Made by a program: the position numbers and the translations under genes. DNA of 64,000 nt from Alligator mississippiensis (lineage: Eukaryota > Chordata > Crocodylia > Alligatoridae): contig NC_081824.1 of NCBI RefSeq assembly GCF_030867095.1, forward strand, positions 140,149,433-140,213,432. Direction: 5' to 3'. Below the pieces are notes generated by a model. It searched no databases, was not told the DNA's origin, and saw nothing but the letters and a program-made list of their open reading frames with translations. This document shows, piece by piece, positions 1 to 10,829 of the stretch (its first letter is position 1; each line of letters opens with the position of its first letter).

Positions 1-2049
1 GAAGAAAGATCACTACTTGCTTGTTTTTCATCTATTGCTATAATGGCTGCTGTTGTATTTACTAGTTTTTGACCATTCAATGCCACCATGACTGACAAAG
101 AGGCCTACGGTTCTTCTGCTCTCCTGGATAGCCAGAGAGGGATATGAATTCCACTACAGGTTTCCCTTACTTTATGCTGTACACGCGTTCCTGGAAAACA
201 GTGCATAACTTGAATCTGCATAAAGGGAACCCACTTTACAATATAACAATTAGGGATAAGTTCCAAGACCTCGACTGTACTGACCCCCAGACCCATTTCT
301 ACCACTTTTACAAGACAATTTTGGAACTCACCAAAAGCAGACAGGACACACAAGCACAGGGCACTCTCATAATGGGGATGGCAACTACAGAAACACGCAT
401 CGGAGACAATGAGTGAGGAACAGAGATCCACACAGGAGACTATGTTTTGGTATGTGACTGCGCGTCACTCCTCCCACAATGCACTGCGCAAAGCAGCTAA
501 CTGGGGGCTTCCACCACACTGATCACATAAGAGTGAATTTACCCAACATATAACGAATTTTTGGCATGAAAAGAGTCATCACATAAGAGCCAATTCACAC
601 ATACAGAACCCGCATAAAGTGAGAGAAAACTGTATATGTAGTAATGGATGAGAAAACCACAAGCTACTGTTTTCAGCCCTATAGTAATTTACCAATACTG
701 AGGCAAAGCAAAATGACAAGAATTGTTACAACCATTCAAATAAATATTTTTTTTTGTTTTACTTTCTTGTTCAATTATTGGTGGAGGGCCACCTCAAATA
801 TAAATTTATCACACTTATTTTTTAATCACAAAATATGACTTGAAGTGTATATGCATGAATCAGTTTGTGGATAGAGCTCACAGACCTTAACGACAGTAGC
901 GCTACAGAATATTTTCTTAAGCACTTGAAAGAGGTCTCCAATTAAATAACCTTACTGTCTAAAAGATTACATGTAAATCAGTGCTTGAATGTTAGATTCA
1001 GAAATATGATATTATTTTCACGTAAAGCTTTTATTTGCATCTTAAATGCAACAAATTATTCCATCTGCTGGAACACCAAATGTAATCTTATGTCAGGAGG
1101 TTAGGGACAGACAGGCTATTGACTGGCCAACCATAACTTGGACAGGATGCCTTGATATTAGAGATGTAATTTGAGCATTAACTTCAATCATTTGGCCGTC
1201 TGTATCAACTATTTAGCAGGGATATGAAAGTAACAATTGGCACTGAGATTGATACTGCCTTATTCTTTTGGGGGTGACAGCAAAACTAGAGTGCTTCCTT
1301 CCCAAATTACTAGGTAAATCATATAAATATCTGATAATTAACTCAACCAGATAAACGTGATTATTTGTATTTTAATTGTGTGCATGTGCACGCGCATGCA
1401 CATATACACACACACAACTGCAAGACCGTATGATTAGGATGTTTGTTTCCCAGAAGTCAGGATTCAGGTCCGGAGGAGTCCTGTAGTAACTAACGGAGTC
1501 ACCCCTGTGGCTCACCTTATGGTACACTACAGAAATGCACAAAATCTTCATATAAATTATGTCCAAACTGACTCTTAGCTTTTGTAATAATATAGACTAA
1601 TGTATTTATCATTCTTTCATTGAATCTCATTCAATAAATGATGTGGGTTCCAGAACCTTTGAGGATCTGGGATGAATACTAACTACTCAAAATTCAAATT
1701 TACAGAAATAATAAAATGTGAACAACATTGCATGAGGTCAGTCAAATCAGATCAGAACTACTGTTTAAGAAGTCTGTAGTGGATATGCTAAAACACAATT
1801 TTCTAGTCGTACCATTTAATGCACAGGCTTATGTAAGCATAAGTATTAATATCGTATTTGGAATGGCTTCAAACTACTCTTAACATGATCATGAATCGGC
1901 TACAAAACCAAAGCCTTCTATCTTGCTACACAGGTACTACTCATTTGACACTAGCATTTTCTCTACACACTCTCTCAAGCACTTAACTCAACTTTCTAAA
2001 ATCTAATCAGACACTGCCTACAAGGTGATTCTGTTTTACTCGGTAGCAG

Positions 2050-2480
2050 TGCTGATCAGTTTTGGCTCCGTGAAGCAGATGAATGGCACAAGCCTAGACT
2101 GTGGGCTGGACCAGGCCCTACACACTGGGATCAGGCCCTGGGGCCCTACACCACCTCTCTCTGACTCTTCTCCAGGCAGAGGCTGCACTGGGATTGGGCC
2201 CTGGAGCCCTGTGCACAGGGGTTGGGTGGAAGGGGCACAGAATCCTGGGGACTAATACAGGCTAGGTGGAGGTAGCACAGGACTTTGTGCCACCCCTGTC
2301 TGGCCAGGATTCGGCTCTGGGGTTCCATACTGCACCTGTCTGGACAGGATCAAGCCCCAGGGACCCATACTGCTCAGTCCCTGCATGCCAGGATCAGTCC
2401 TCGTGTTGCCCTGAACACCTGATCTAATATGCAGGGCTGTAGTGCCCCCAACAGGATCTGTGGAGAGTTGATTCGGGGGT
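2050..2480. repeat. GC-rich degenerate tandem array
   Basis: Several diverged units recur at intervals of roughly 50-80 bases. They combine a CAGGAT or GGGAT core with a GGCCCTGGGGCCC-like block and a CCATACTG or CCTACAC block. Base composition is sharply more GC-rich than the AT-rich flanks. It directly abuts the 3' tail of the CR1 copy that starts near 2536. No coding signal was found. Confidence 0.45.
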
Positions 2481-2535
2481 TGAGCTCTCATACTTTGTAT
2501 GGTACATTTGTTAAACTAAAGACACCAGGAAAGGT

Positions 2536-3533
2536 TCATAGATTCATAGATACTAGGGTTGGAAGGGACCTCAACAGATCATCAAGTCTGACCCTCTGCC
2601 TGGGCAGGAAAGAGTGCTGGGGTCAGATGACCCCAGCCAGATGTCTATCCAGCCTTCTCTTAAAAACCTCCAAGGTAGGGGAGAGCACCACCTTCCTTGG
2701 AAACCCATTCCAGATTCTGGCCACCCTCACCATGAAGAAGTTCTTCCTGCTGTCTAGCTTAAATCTGCTCTCTGGCAGTTTATGACCATTGTTCCTTGTT
2801 ACCCCAAGAGGCATCCTGGTGAACAGAGCATCTCCAATCCCTTGCTGCATCCCCCTAATGAATTTGAAGGTGGCCACAAGATCACCTCTCAGCCTTCTCT
2901 TGCAGAGGATGAATAGGTCCAGGTCCCTTATTCTCTCCTTATAGGGCTTGGCCTGTAAACCCTTAACCATACAAATGGCCCTCCTTTGGATCCTATCGAG
3001 GTGATCCACATCCTTCTTAAAGTACATCAGCCAAAACTGGATGCAGTACTCCAACTGCAGTCTGACCAATGCCGTGTAGAGGAGAAGTATCACCTCCTTG
3101 GTTCTATTTGTCACGATAAAGTGCAGTTAGCTTCGCTGATGATTTAATCACACTGATGAATCATTTTCATCTTGGAGTCCACTATGACTCTGAGATCCGT
3201 TTCTGCTTCTGTGCTGCTGACAGGGTCATTCCCCAGCCAGTAGGTATGCTGGATATTTTTATGCCCTAGGTGTAGCACTTTGCGTATGTCCTTGTCGTAC
3301 TGCATCCTACTGTGTTCTGCCCACTTTTACAACATGCCCAGATCTTCCTGCAATCATTCCCTACCCTCCGGTGTGTTCACTTCACCCCACAATTTAGTAT
3401 CATCCGAAAACTTGGACAGGGTACACTTTATGCCCACATCCAAGTCACTGATGAAGACACTGAAGAGCACAGGTCCAAGGACCGAGCCCTGCAGGACCTC
3501 ACTGCCCACATCCTTCCAGATATACTTTGACTT
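2536..3533 (-). mobile_element. 5'-truncated CR1 LINE
   Basis: The element reads on the minus strand. Its 3' terminus at 2536-2556 carries the short directly repeated ATTCATAG-type tail typical of CR1, instead of a poly-A tail. Upstream comes the conserved 3' region, then broken ORF2. Minus-strand translation of 3114-2623 gives the C-terminal end of a CR1 reverse transcriptase (LEYCIQFW, RIQRRAICMVKGL). Minus-strand 3563-3354 retains an RT catalytic-motif remnant, FSDDTKLW, where CR1 normally has F-A-D-D. The two coding blocks are in different frames, so the copy is dead. Everything 5' of motif C is missing, the usual 5' truncation of target-primed insertion. Confidence 0.9.
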
Positions 3534-4197
3534 TTTTTTAAGTTCAAAGGATATGAATTGCATATTATTTTAGTTGGAAAGATATGTTTAAAAAGGAGTT
3601 ACTGAACCATGAGGGATATAAGCATGCCAAATTTAGACTCTGTGAAGTCTTCAAGAATCAGACTCAAATATAAGTGCTCTTAAATCAGATACCAAAAATA
3701 AAGCTATTTGCAAATGTACAGCTTATATTAGACACTGAAAAATACTTATTGATGATCTCTACTTCTTCTTTTTATTTCTGGAATTCAAGGTACAACTCCT
3801 TAACTACATATGAAATGTGAAAGAATAAACTACAGTTACTTTGTCATAAGTTAAAATATGGACAGTTTATGAAATCTGGATATTGAACCCTTTCTATATG
3901 CTATATTTTACCAACAGTTATTAAAAATTTTAATTTGCAGGCAAACAGAATTGTGGTAGATAATGAAATGCATGTTGTCTACATTATTAATAATGTATTT
4001 GCTGTTTTTGTTGTTGTTATTAAGAGCAAACGCTTTCCCTAATCAAGGCTGCAAAAATACAGCACATTCAGATAATGAAGTGTAACCTAATAAAGTGAAG
4101 CATGAATCAGGTTACTCAAACACATAACCAAGATATTAGTGTATATCAGAAAACTTACGAACAAAAAGAAACTGCAGAGTTTTAGAAAGGAATTTAT

Positions 4198-4209
4198 ACT
4201 ATATATATA
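4198..4209. repeat. Left target-site duplication of the Penelope-like element
   Basis: ACTATATATATA lies at the left border of the Penelope-like insertion. The same 12 bases recur at 6944-6955 beyond the right border. Part of the match is simple AT repeat, so the true duplication length is uncertain by a few bases. Confidence 0.6.
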
Positions 4210-4280
4210 GGCAGACAAGGTTCCTTGGGTGAATTTGATATCTTTTATTAGACCAACCCAAATGGTTGAAGAATAGTTAT

Positions 4281-4323
4281 TAAGCAAGCTTTCAGGTTCA
4301 AAAACCCTTCGTCAGGCTAAGGA
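4281..4323 (-). ncRNA. Candidate hammerhead ribozyme, left arm
   Basis: On the minus strand this reads CTGACGA, a hairpin with a GGGTT/AACC(T) stem, then GAAA followed by GCTTGC. This matches the order of the hammerhead core (CUGANGA, stem II, GAAA). It is the inverted copy of the candidate at 6792-6835. It differs by one base at the foot of stem II, which creates a G-U pair or a mismatch. Penelope-like pseudo-LTRs are known to carry minimal hammerheads that cleave best as dimers. Cleavage activity is not shown. Confidence 0.55.
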
Positions 4324-4405
4324 AGCTTCAGCAGTTGGTGTGTGCTCTTCCTGGATGGAATGAAAAGTAAACAAGCCAGGGGCTGGGCTGGGCTGGCCTG
4401 GGGAG

Positions 4406-5035
4406 TCAGTTGCCAGGCAGATTGTAATGTATCAAAAATCCAATGTCTATGTTTAGTCCCTGATCTCTAGTATCCAGCGGGTTGATGAAATGGAGCTCAT
4501 AGGCTCGTCTCTGGGAAGTGTTGTGTAAGTTTCCCTTGAGGATCAGGACTGAGAGATTGGAAAGAGAGTGGCCCTCCTGTGAGAAATGTGCCCCCACCGG
4601 TAATTGGGTGTTTCTGTCCTTGATGGACTTCCAGTGTGCATTCATTCTGGTGCGCAGTTGTTGTCTGGTCTCTCCTATATATCTTCCATCAGGGCATTTG
4701 GTGCATTGGATGAGGTATACTACATTCTTGGAGGTGCAGCTGTAAGATCCTGGGATGCTGATGGCTCTGTTGTGGGGTGTAGTAATAGTGGAGGTGGTGG
4801 AGATGTGGGGGCAGGTTTTGCATTTCTTGTCATGGCACGGTCTGGATCCTTTTGGTGTGTTCTGGGCTTGAGGAAGTTTGCTTCTGGTGATGAGGTTGGC
4901 GAGGTTTGGTGCTTGTCTGAAGGCTAGGATGGGTGGCTCTGGGAAAATCTTTTTAAGAATGAGGTCTTTTTCTAATATGGGTTGCAATTTTTTGAGGATT
5001 TTCCATACAGGTTCAAGGGATGGGTGATAGGTCAT
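4406..5035 (-). pseudogene. Penelope-like RT tail plus GIY-YIG endonuclease, inverted copy
   Basis: A 209-residue open frame on the minus strand is the inverted duplicate of the element's C-terminal part. It starts inside the thumb region of the reverse transcriptase (YHPSLEPV), passes without interruption through the cysteine/histidine linker (around residues 63-76, CHDKKCKTCPH), and enters the GIY-YIG nuclease. There NVVYLIQC corresponds to the GIY half, RYIGETR to the YIG half, and LRTRMNAHW holds the conserved R and H. Unlike the plus-strand copy it keeps a glutamine codon where that copy has a stop. It has no start context of its own, so it is a fold-back fragment and not an independent gene. 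Confidence 0.85.
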
Positions 5036-5039
5036 AACC

Positions 5040-6202
5040 TATCTTGTATTCCTATTCTGGGAATACAAGAAAAACTACAGACCTTGATCCCCCCGCTACC
5101 TAACCCAGGGACTTTTTACATGCTCCCTAAAATCCACAAACAAGGGAACCCAGGCAGACCTATCATATCCAACCATGAGACCCTAACTGAGGAAATATCA
5201 GGTTTTGTCGAATCCATCCTAAAACCGCTTGTCGCCCACAGAGCAAGTTTTGTCCAAGACACCACAGACTTGCTACGGAAACTTAAAAACATAGACCACC
5301 TTCCCAGCAACACACTCCTAGCCACCATGGACGTTACCAGCCTATACACCAACATCCCACACCAGAATGGCATCCATGCCTGCCTTACATATCTACAGGA
5401 ACAAGATTACAACCCAGAATACAGACCCAAAGATATCACTGAGCTTATACACTTCATCCTCATACACAACAATTTCACTTTTAATAATCAACACTTCCTC
5501 CAGATGATGGGAACAGCTATGGGCACTAAAATGGCCCCACAGTATGCCAACCTTTTTATGAGCCACCTGGAAGAAGACTTCCTCAAGAACTGCACCATCA
5601 AACCCTTGCTGTACTTACGATATATCGATGACATCTTCATCATTTGGAGTGAGAACCTGGAATCTCTGATTGAGTTCCACAAGAAATTCAACAATCACCA
5701 TCCCTCCATCCGACTTTCTTTAGAATACTCCAACACCAACATCCCCTTTTTAGACACAAGGATCAGTATCCAGAAGGGTAAAATACAGACCACAGTATAC
5801 AAGAAACCCACAGACCAACATACATATCTGCACAGAACCAGCAATCACCCGAAACACACCAAAAAAGCTGTGATATACAGCCGAGCCCTCAGATACCACC
5901 GCATCTGTACTGAAGAGAACACCCGGGATTGCCACCTCACCAATCTTAAAAAGGCTTTCACCCAGCAAGGACACTCCTCCAGAGAGGTAGATCGCACGTT
6001 TGAAAGAGCCACCTGGATACCACGTGAAGTACTGCTGCAGTACAGAAGAAAAACACCCACAAATTGCACACCACTGGTTATGACCTATCACCCATCCCTT
6101 GAACCTGTACGGAAAATCCTCAAAAAATTGCAACCCATATTAGAAAAAGACCCCATTCTTAAAAAGATCTTCCCAGAGCCACCCATCCTAGCCTTCAGAT
6201 AA
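5040..6202 (+). pseudogene. Penelope-like reverse transcriptase, 5' truncated
   Basis: The open frame runs through 5040-6202 in the frame whose codons begin at 5042. It covers the RT core from FYMLPKIHK and GRPIIS (early fingers motifs), through DVTSLYTNIPH (motif A region) and MGTAMGTKMAPQYANLFM (motif B region), to the catalytic YIDDIF at about 5621-5638. Then come LDTRI and the VYKKPTDQHTYLH block typical of Penelope-like proteins. The N-terminal part is missing: similarity begins abruptly after the inverted arm, and the first ATG at 4982 lies in antisense arm sequence. The frame ends at a TAA (6200-6202) immediately before the endonuclease linker; the inverted copy has CAA there. Otherwise the reading frame is undamaged. 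Confidence 0.9.
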
Positions 6203-6709
6203 GCACCAAACCTCGCCAACCTCATCACCAGAAGCAAACTTCCTCAAGCCCAGAACACACCAAAAGGATCCAGACCGTGCCATGACAAGAAATGCAAAAC
6301 CTGCCCCCACATCTCCACCACCTCCACTATTACTACACCCCACAACAGAGCCATCAGCATCCCAGGATCTTACAGCTGCACCTCCAAGAATGTAGTATAC
6401 CTCATCCAATGTACCAAATGCCCTGATGGAAGATATGTAGGAGAGACCAGACAACAACTGCGCACCAGAATGAATGCACACTGGAAATCCATCAAAGACA
6501 GAAACACCCAATTACCGGTGGGGGCACATTTCTCACAGGAGGGCCACTCTCTCTCCAATCTCTCAGTCCTGATCCTCAAGGGAAACTTACACAACACTTC
6601 CCAGAGACGAGCCTATGAGCTCCATTTCATCAACCTGCTGGATACTAGAGATCAGGGACTAAACATAGACATTGGATTTTTGATACATTACAATCTGCCT
6701 GGCAACTGA
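6203..6709 (+). pseudogene. GIY-YIG endonuclease domain of the Penelope-like element
   Basis: Directly in frame after the TAA at 6200-6202, this 169-codon stretch continues to a TGA at 6707-6709. It holds the CHDKKCKTCPH linker, GIY-YIG motif halves NVVYLIQC and RYVGETR, the basic LRTRMNAHW segment, and the conserved C-terminal YELHFIN helix. This is the nuclease of EN(+) Penelope-like elements such as the Neptune and Poseidon groups. Because no start codon follows the stop until 6470, this copy is unlikely to make the nuclease. Only the single nonsense change separates it from the RT. Confidence 0.9.
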
Positions 6710-6791
6710 CTCCCCAGGCCAGTCCAGCCCAGCCCCTGGCTTGTTTACTTTTCATTCCATCCAGGAAGAGCACACACCAACTGCTGAAGCT

Positions 6792-6835
6792 TCCTTAGCC
6801 TGACGAAGGGTTTTTGAACCCGAAAGCTTGCTTAA
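6792..6835 (+). ncRNA. Candidate hammerhead ribozyme, right arm
   Basis: The plus strand reads CTTAGC, CTGACGA (6800-6806), a GGGTT-loop-AACCC hairpin, GAAA (6822-6825), then AGCT and TGCTTAA. The order and spacing fit a minimal hammerhead. CTTAGC and GCTTAA could form an imperfect stem I, and the palindromic AGCT could form stem III only between two molecules. That is the dimeric behaviour described for Penelope-like hammerheads. It lies in the 3' untranslated region about 80 bases after the nuclease stop codon. Confidence 0.6.
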
Positions 6836-6943
6836 TAACTATTCTCCAACCATTTGGGTTGGTCTAATAAAAGATATCAAATTCACCCAAGGAACCTTGT
6901 CTGCCTATGTCCTTAGACCAACATGGCTACAACCTAAACCCTC

Positions 6944-6955
6944 ACTATATATATA
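6944..6955. repeat. Right target-site duplication of the Penelope-like element
   Basis: Same ACTATATATATA as at 4198-4209. It directly follows the 34-base unique 3' tail (about 6909-6943) that is absent from the inverted left arm. Confidence 0.6.
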
Positions 6956-7436
6956 TCTCCTTTATTAGATGCAAATTAAAACAGCAGTACTGAATAAGCA
7001 GTGAGCCACAATGAAACGCTAAAGAAACAGCAGGTAAGAAACAATTTCCATTGATCAAAGCACAGAAAAGCTAACATAAAATAGTAGTCATCCCTTATAA
7101 GTTCAGCTTTCATTAATATGGAATACTATAAAGTGACAACTTTTAAAAGTTTCATTTGAAACTTTGGAGACAAAATGGATTTACATATTGTGATATATAA
7201 TACATAGAGTTTTATAAGGGCACCATAGTATTTTTAAGCATACTGTAACTGATAACTGGTTTCACGATAACCTTAGATAATGTGAATGCTAAACAGGCAA
7301 GCCTTGAAAATTAGAATTCTGAAGCCAATATTTTGACTAGTAAGCCATTTAAATTTATCTGATAAAGTAAATATGTCTAGACATTCAAAGATACTTATGC
7401 ATTAAATATGCAGGTATGCATCTCCTGAGATTTTTG

Positions 7437-7530
7437 AAAGAATTTATGCAAGTTAGGCACTTAACCTCCATTGATTTCAAAGGGAGTTAATCATTTAACC
7501 TGGCAGATACTTTTGAAAATCCTACTAGAT
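7437..7530. repeat. Possible ancient dispersed repeat
   Basis: The wording GTTAGGCACTTAACC..CCATTGATTTCAAAGGGAGTTAA..TTTTGAAAATCC resembles an old repeat I have seen often in sauropsid introns (TTGACTTCAATGGGAGTTAGG-type). A shorter related stretch is at 30573-30615. The family name is not known to me. Confidence 0.3.
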
Positions 7531-8559
7531 GCTTACCTTCTGATGTATAACATATCATTAAAAATCTAACCAATCCTCACTCCGAAGACAATATTAAGAT
7601 ACAATTTATTTGCGAAAAATCGTCAAACACTATTTTCTGCCAACATTTCAAATCACCATAAAGATAATCATTGCTACAGTGGCTAGCCAGTATAGTTATT
7701 CTCCTATCATTTATATAATAGCAATAAACAAAGAAAGTTTACTGGCATTAGAAAGCACATTTTCAGGTTTCAATGTCAAAGCCTTTTAAATTACATCAAC
7801 TTAAATCATGACAAACTTAATAGTCTCAATCCAATGTGTTAAACATTGGTTTAACATTTTCCTTACCATATAAATCTATGTGTAGGTATGCATAAGCTTA
7901 CACAAAGAAGCTAGTCTTATGTTGATGTGCTTTACTGGCTATCTTTAAAATGTTTAAATATTAATTAATAGATAAGGGCAATACTGGATTGTTCAAGATC
8001 CACACCAGTGAGTATCTATATATCTAAAATTAGATTTAAGTTCATTGTGTTTTTACTCATGATGAACGTTCTAGTAATGAAAATGTATCAGAACGTACTT
8101 CCCTTTTATTCCCTCACTAGCTTGGTGAGTCCACTGCAAGCACAAAACACTGTCTTGAAGACAGAGAACATATCTGATATTAAACTGATACCAAACTTTA
8201 GCTCACATCTTTCTTACTTTATACACAGCTCTGCTTTTAGCTGTTTTTCCCAAACCTTTTATCCACTAGATTACACTTTTACACTGCATTCACTAACTTC
8301 TAATTATTACATTACTGACCAATCTTTATAGCATACTAACAGAGAATTTACCATAAACTAAAAGACAGAGGTATAGTACAATGCAGGAGAATAGCCTCTA
8401 GTGTTCCGTTTGTGCCCTGACTACTTATTTGACTTTGGTTAGCCATTTGTCACATGGATTTAATTAACTTAATTACCTACTAGGAACATTGTGAAACTAA
8501 CTGATGTTTGTAAACTGCCCAGAGATCATTGTATAACAGATAATAACAGTAGTAAGACC

Positions 8560-8725
8560 TACTTTTTATAGAGATCTGTAAATCAACGTTTTACAAAGGA
8601 AATTAGCATACCTCTTCTTATTTAACAGAGAACAGACCCAGGTAAATGACTTGTTTATGGTCACTGGTGGGCTGGCAGAAGCCAAAAATAGAAGCCAGCT
8701 CTCCTAAAGCTCAGTCTAATGTGGA
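8560..8725 (+). repeat. MIR/L2-like ancient retroposon relic
   Basis: The order GATCTGTAAATCAACGTTTTACAAAGGA, ..CAGGTAAATGACTTG..GGTCACTGGTGGGCTGGCAGA.., ending near CCAGCTCTCCTAAAGC, parallels the widely conserved 3' region of MIR/L2 elements (CATTTTACAGATG, AAGTGACTTGCCCAAGGTCACACAG, GGCAGAGC). It is highly diverged, as expected for an amniote-wide relic. Confidence 0.5.
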
Positions 8726-9882
8726 CGGAGCCCCGTTCACACTGCTGTTAATGTGAGAGATCCACATCAGGTCTGTGTAGATCTACTAACATCATAAAAG
8801 ATAGGCTAATCTACACTAGCTGAGGTGCTGGATCTATTTATGCAAAATGCTAGTACTTTGGAAATGGTCATTAAAAAGAAATTATGTCCAGATTTGTTAT
8901 TTTCTTTTTAATACAGTATATCCAAGTACCTTTGAAAAAGTAAACCTGTTTCAGAATGTCTCAACTAATGGAAAGAATAGGCATTCTATAATTAATCTAA
9001 TTAAGTAGATCTCTTAAATTACATGCTCTAATTCTTTCTGGGATTCACTAATTCATTTCCAGTGGGTTTTTCCTTCCAAAAGTGAATTGATTTGGAAAAG
9101 TACCTGGCAGACAGTACCAGAAACAGATTGGAATTAGAGGTATACAATGCAACATAAGATATGTAACTACATTACTTATCTAATAGCTCACAAAAGGTCT
9201 CATATGTTTTCCGTCCCACAGCAGAATTCACATATTTGGGCTAAAGAGTTTTTGTCTGTGTGATAGTCTAAGAAAGTATTTCTTTAACACTTCCTCCTGA
9301 TTCCTCAAGAAATGCTTCAGGACAAGTTTGCCACATGCATTTAGAACTGCTTACTGCTTTTAGACATGAAAGAAGTAAGTGCTTTTCTATAATCCTTCCC
9401 GAGACTTGCATTACAATGATCTGGGTTCAAAACTCTTCCCAGAACTACAGATAGCAGTTACCCGACTCTCCCACCCTTATATATTTGAAGAATGTTATGC
9501 TTACCATGCAATATACAGACAAGCTGCACAGGAAACTTAAACGTGCAAACATATACACACCAAATGCACTGTGTGGGACTATGATGGATGGAAAACAAAC
9601 TGGCAAAAAATTCACCTACATTTTGAAATCTAACTAATCTAGTCATACAATTTGAAGTCTTATGACATATAAGATTCAGAAACATTTTGGGTAGAAGGAA
9701 TCAATACAAACTGTTTCACATGCATTCACTAGTCAAAGTACTGACTTGGTCCAATGGCAAGAAAATAATATACTTAACTCCTGAAGCAGAGAATTCTGAA
9801 TTAAGATGTAGTTCACATGCTTGGGTTATCAGGCAAATACAGAAGAGGCAAACACTCTGCCCCCACAATCAGTTATTCATAG

Positions 9883-10829
9883 TGTCGCAGAGCACTGAGG
9901 TTCCCTGCTCTTAAAGAGGGGAAACTGCTAGGGAAAGAGCCCTAGCAGTGAGTGACGAGCTCAGCTACGGGTTGCCAGGGCAACCAGAGGAGGTCAGCTG
10001 ACCAGAAAGGGCATGGCCTGGCTCCCATATAAAGCCCAGGGGCTGAGGCCGGGCTAGCAGTTCCCTGTCAGCAGCCAAGGAGCTCTTTCAGGGAAGAGAG
10101 GGGAAGCCTGACTGAAGGAGCAGTGTGTGACATGGCTAAGGGATGGAGTATTCCCCGGTAGGCTAGAATGTTGTTATAGCCAGGTGGCTTCCGTTTATGT
10201 TATACCTGAGGGGCTTGCATTTTGTTTGCTGTTTGTTACCAGTGGTTTGGATGAGGCTATTAGGGGTTGGAGGAGGCCTCACAGGGGACCCATGGCAGCG
10301 TGGGGACCCCAGCGCCAGCGAGGGCGCAGCATTCAGGGTGCACTGACCCCAGCCCCAGAGAGGGGACACTGATAAGAAGCCCCAGCGTGGGTGTGGTAAG
10401 CCCCAAAGAGAAGGGGGCAGCATTCTGGAGAAGCGCCAGAGAGAGGGCGCAGAGCCAGACAGGGCAGCACAGGGCCCAGAAAGGACAAGGGGGCCACATT
10501 ATAACAAGGCCATGACCGAACAACGTCAATTCCATCTGTGAGGCTTGGGGCATGGTAAAGGGGTGGCTGGATCCACGCATAGCCCATAAGGCTAGGGTGC
10601 CCCAGAAGCACCCATTGCAGAGCGGGATCCACAAGGGGTCGGGGAATCCATGGGGTCCGAGTGTCCAGCAAAACGTGACCAAGAGGGCGGAAAAAGCAGC
10701 CTCCCAAATATATATTTTGTCATCAAAGACGTGGCAGGCGAGGATCGAGGGTGCCCATTGGGCCAACTTGGCACGGTAAGGGGGCCTTGGCAAGATCACG
10801 GCCATCCTCCAGGACCCCGCCCCATGACA
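9883..10829 (+). mobile_element. Solo LTR, family A copy 1
   Basis: A 947-base block begins TGTCGCAG and ends ATGACA, with short inverted TGTC..GACA ends. It is flanked by a perfect 5-bp target-site duplication, CATAG (9878-9882 and 10830-10834). A TATA-like CATATAAAG lies about 145 bases in (near 10027), as expected for a U3 promoter followed by a long R-U5. There is no internal retroviral or Gypsy coding region, so this is a solo LTR left by recombination. The same family occurs at 57106-58023 in opposite orientation. Several open frames on both strands (10260-10856 minus, for example) are noncoding products of GC-rich sequence. Whether the parent is an endogenous retrovirus or a Gypsy element cannot be told from the LTR alone. 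Confidence 0.85.
9971..9984. promoter_or_regulatory. X-box-like palindrome in LTR family A
   Basis: GTTGCC-AG-GGCAAC fits the RFX X-box consensus GTNRCC(0-3N)RGYAAC on both half-sites with a 2-bp spacer. It lies about 50 bases upstream of the LTR's TATA-like box. The second LTR copy has a degraded version (minus strand near 57910-57930). Function is inference. Confidence 0.45.

Larger units (their letters stand above)
4207..6943 (+). mobile_element. Penelope-like element with inverted 3' duplication
   Basis: The plus strand carries a 5'-truncated Penelope-like retroelement: reverse transcriptase from about 5040, then a cysteine-rich linker and GIY-YIG endonuclease to 6709, then a 3' untranslated region to about 6943. 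The left end is an inverted copy of the right end: 4207-5039 is the reverse complement of 6076-6908, 833 bases with no indel (paired positions always sum to 11115) and only about ten mismatches by eye. Penelope-like elements are known for such inverted or tandem pseudo-LTR arrangements and for inserting in AT-rich sites. Here the flanks are AT microsatellite with a 12-bp direct repeat. The low divergence between arms indicates a fairly recent insertion. Confidence 0.92.

Noticed and set aside
144..416. Overlapping plus- and minus-strand open frames near the window start
   Set aside because: No recognisable domain, no splice signals of note, and no match to PRKN exons. The sequence may be an unrecognised old repeat.
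4982..5039. ATG at 4982 as the true start of the Penelope-like protein
   Set aside because: These codons come from the antisense strand of the inverted arm. RT similarity starts only after 5040, so the natural N-terminus is missing.
9420..9445. GGGTTCAAAACTC as a tRNA B box
   Set aside because: No A box at tRNA spacing and no cloverleaf. No intact tRNA gene was found in the window.
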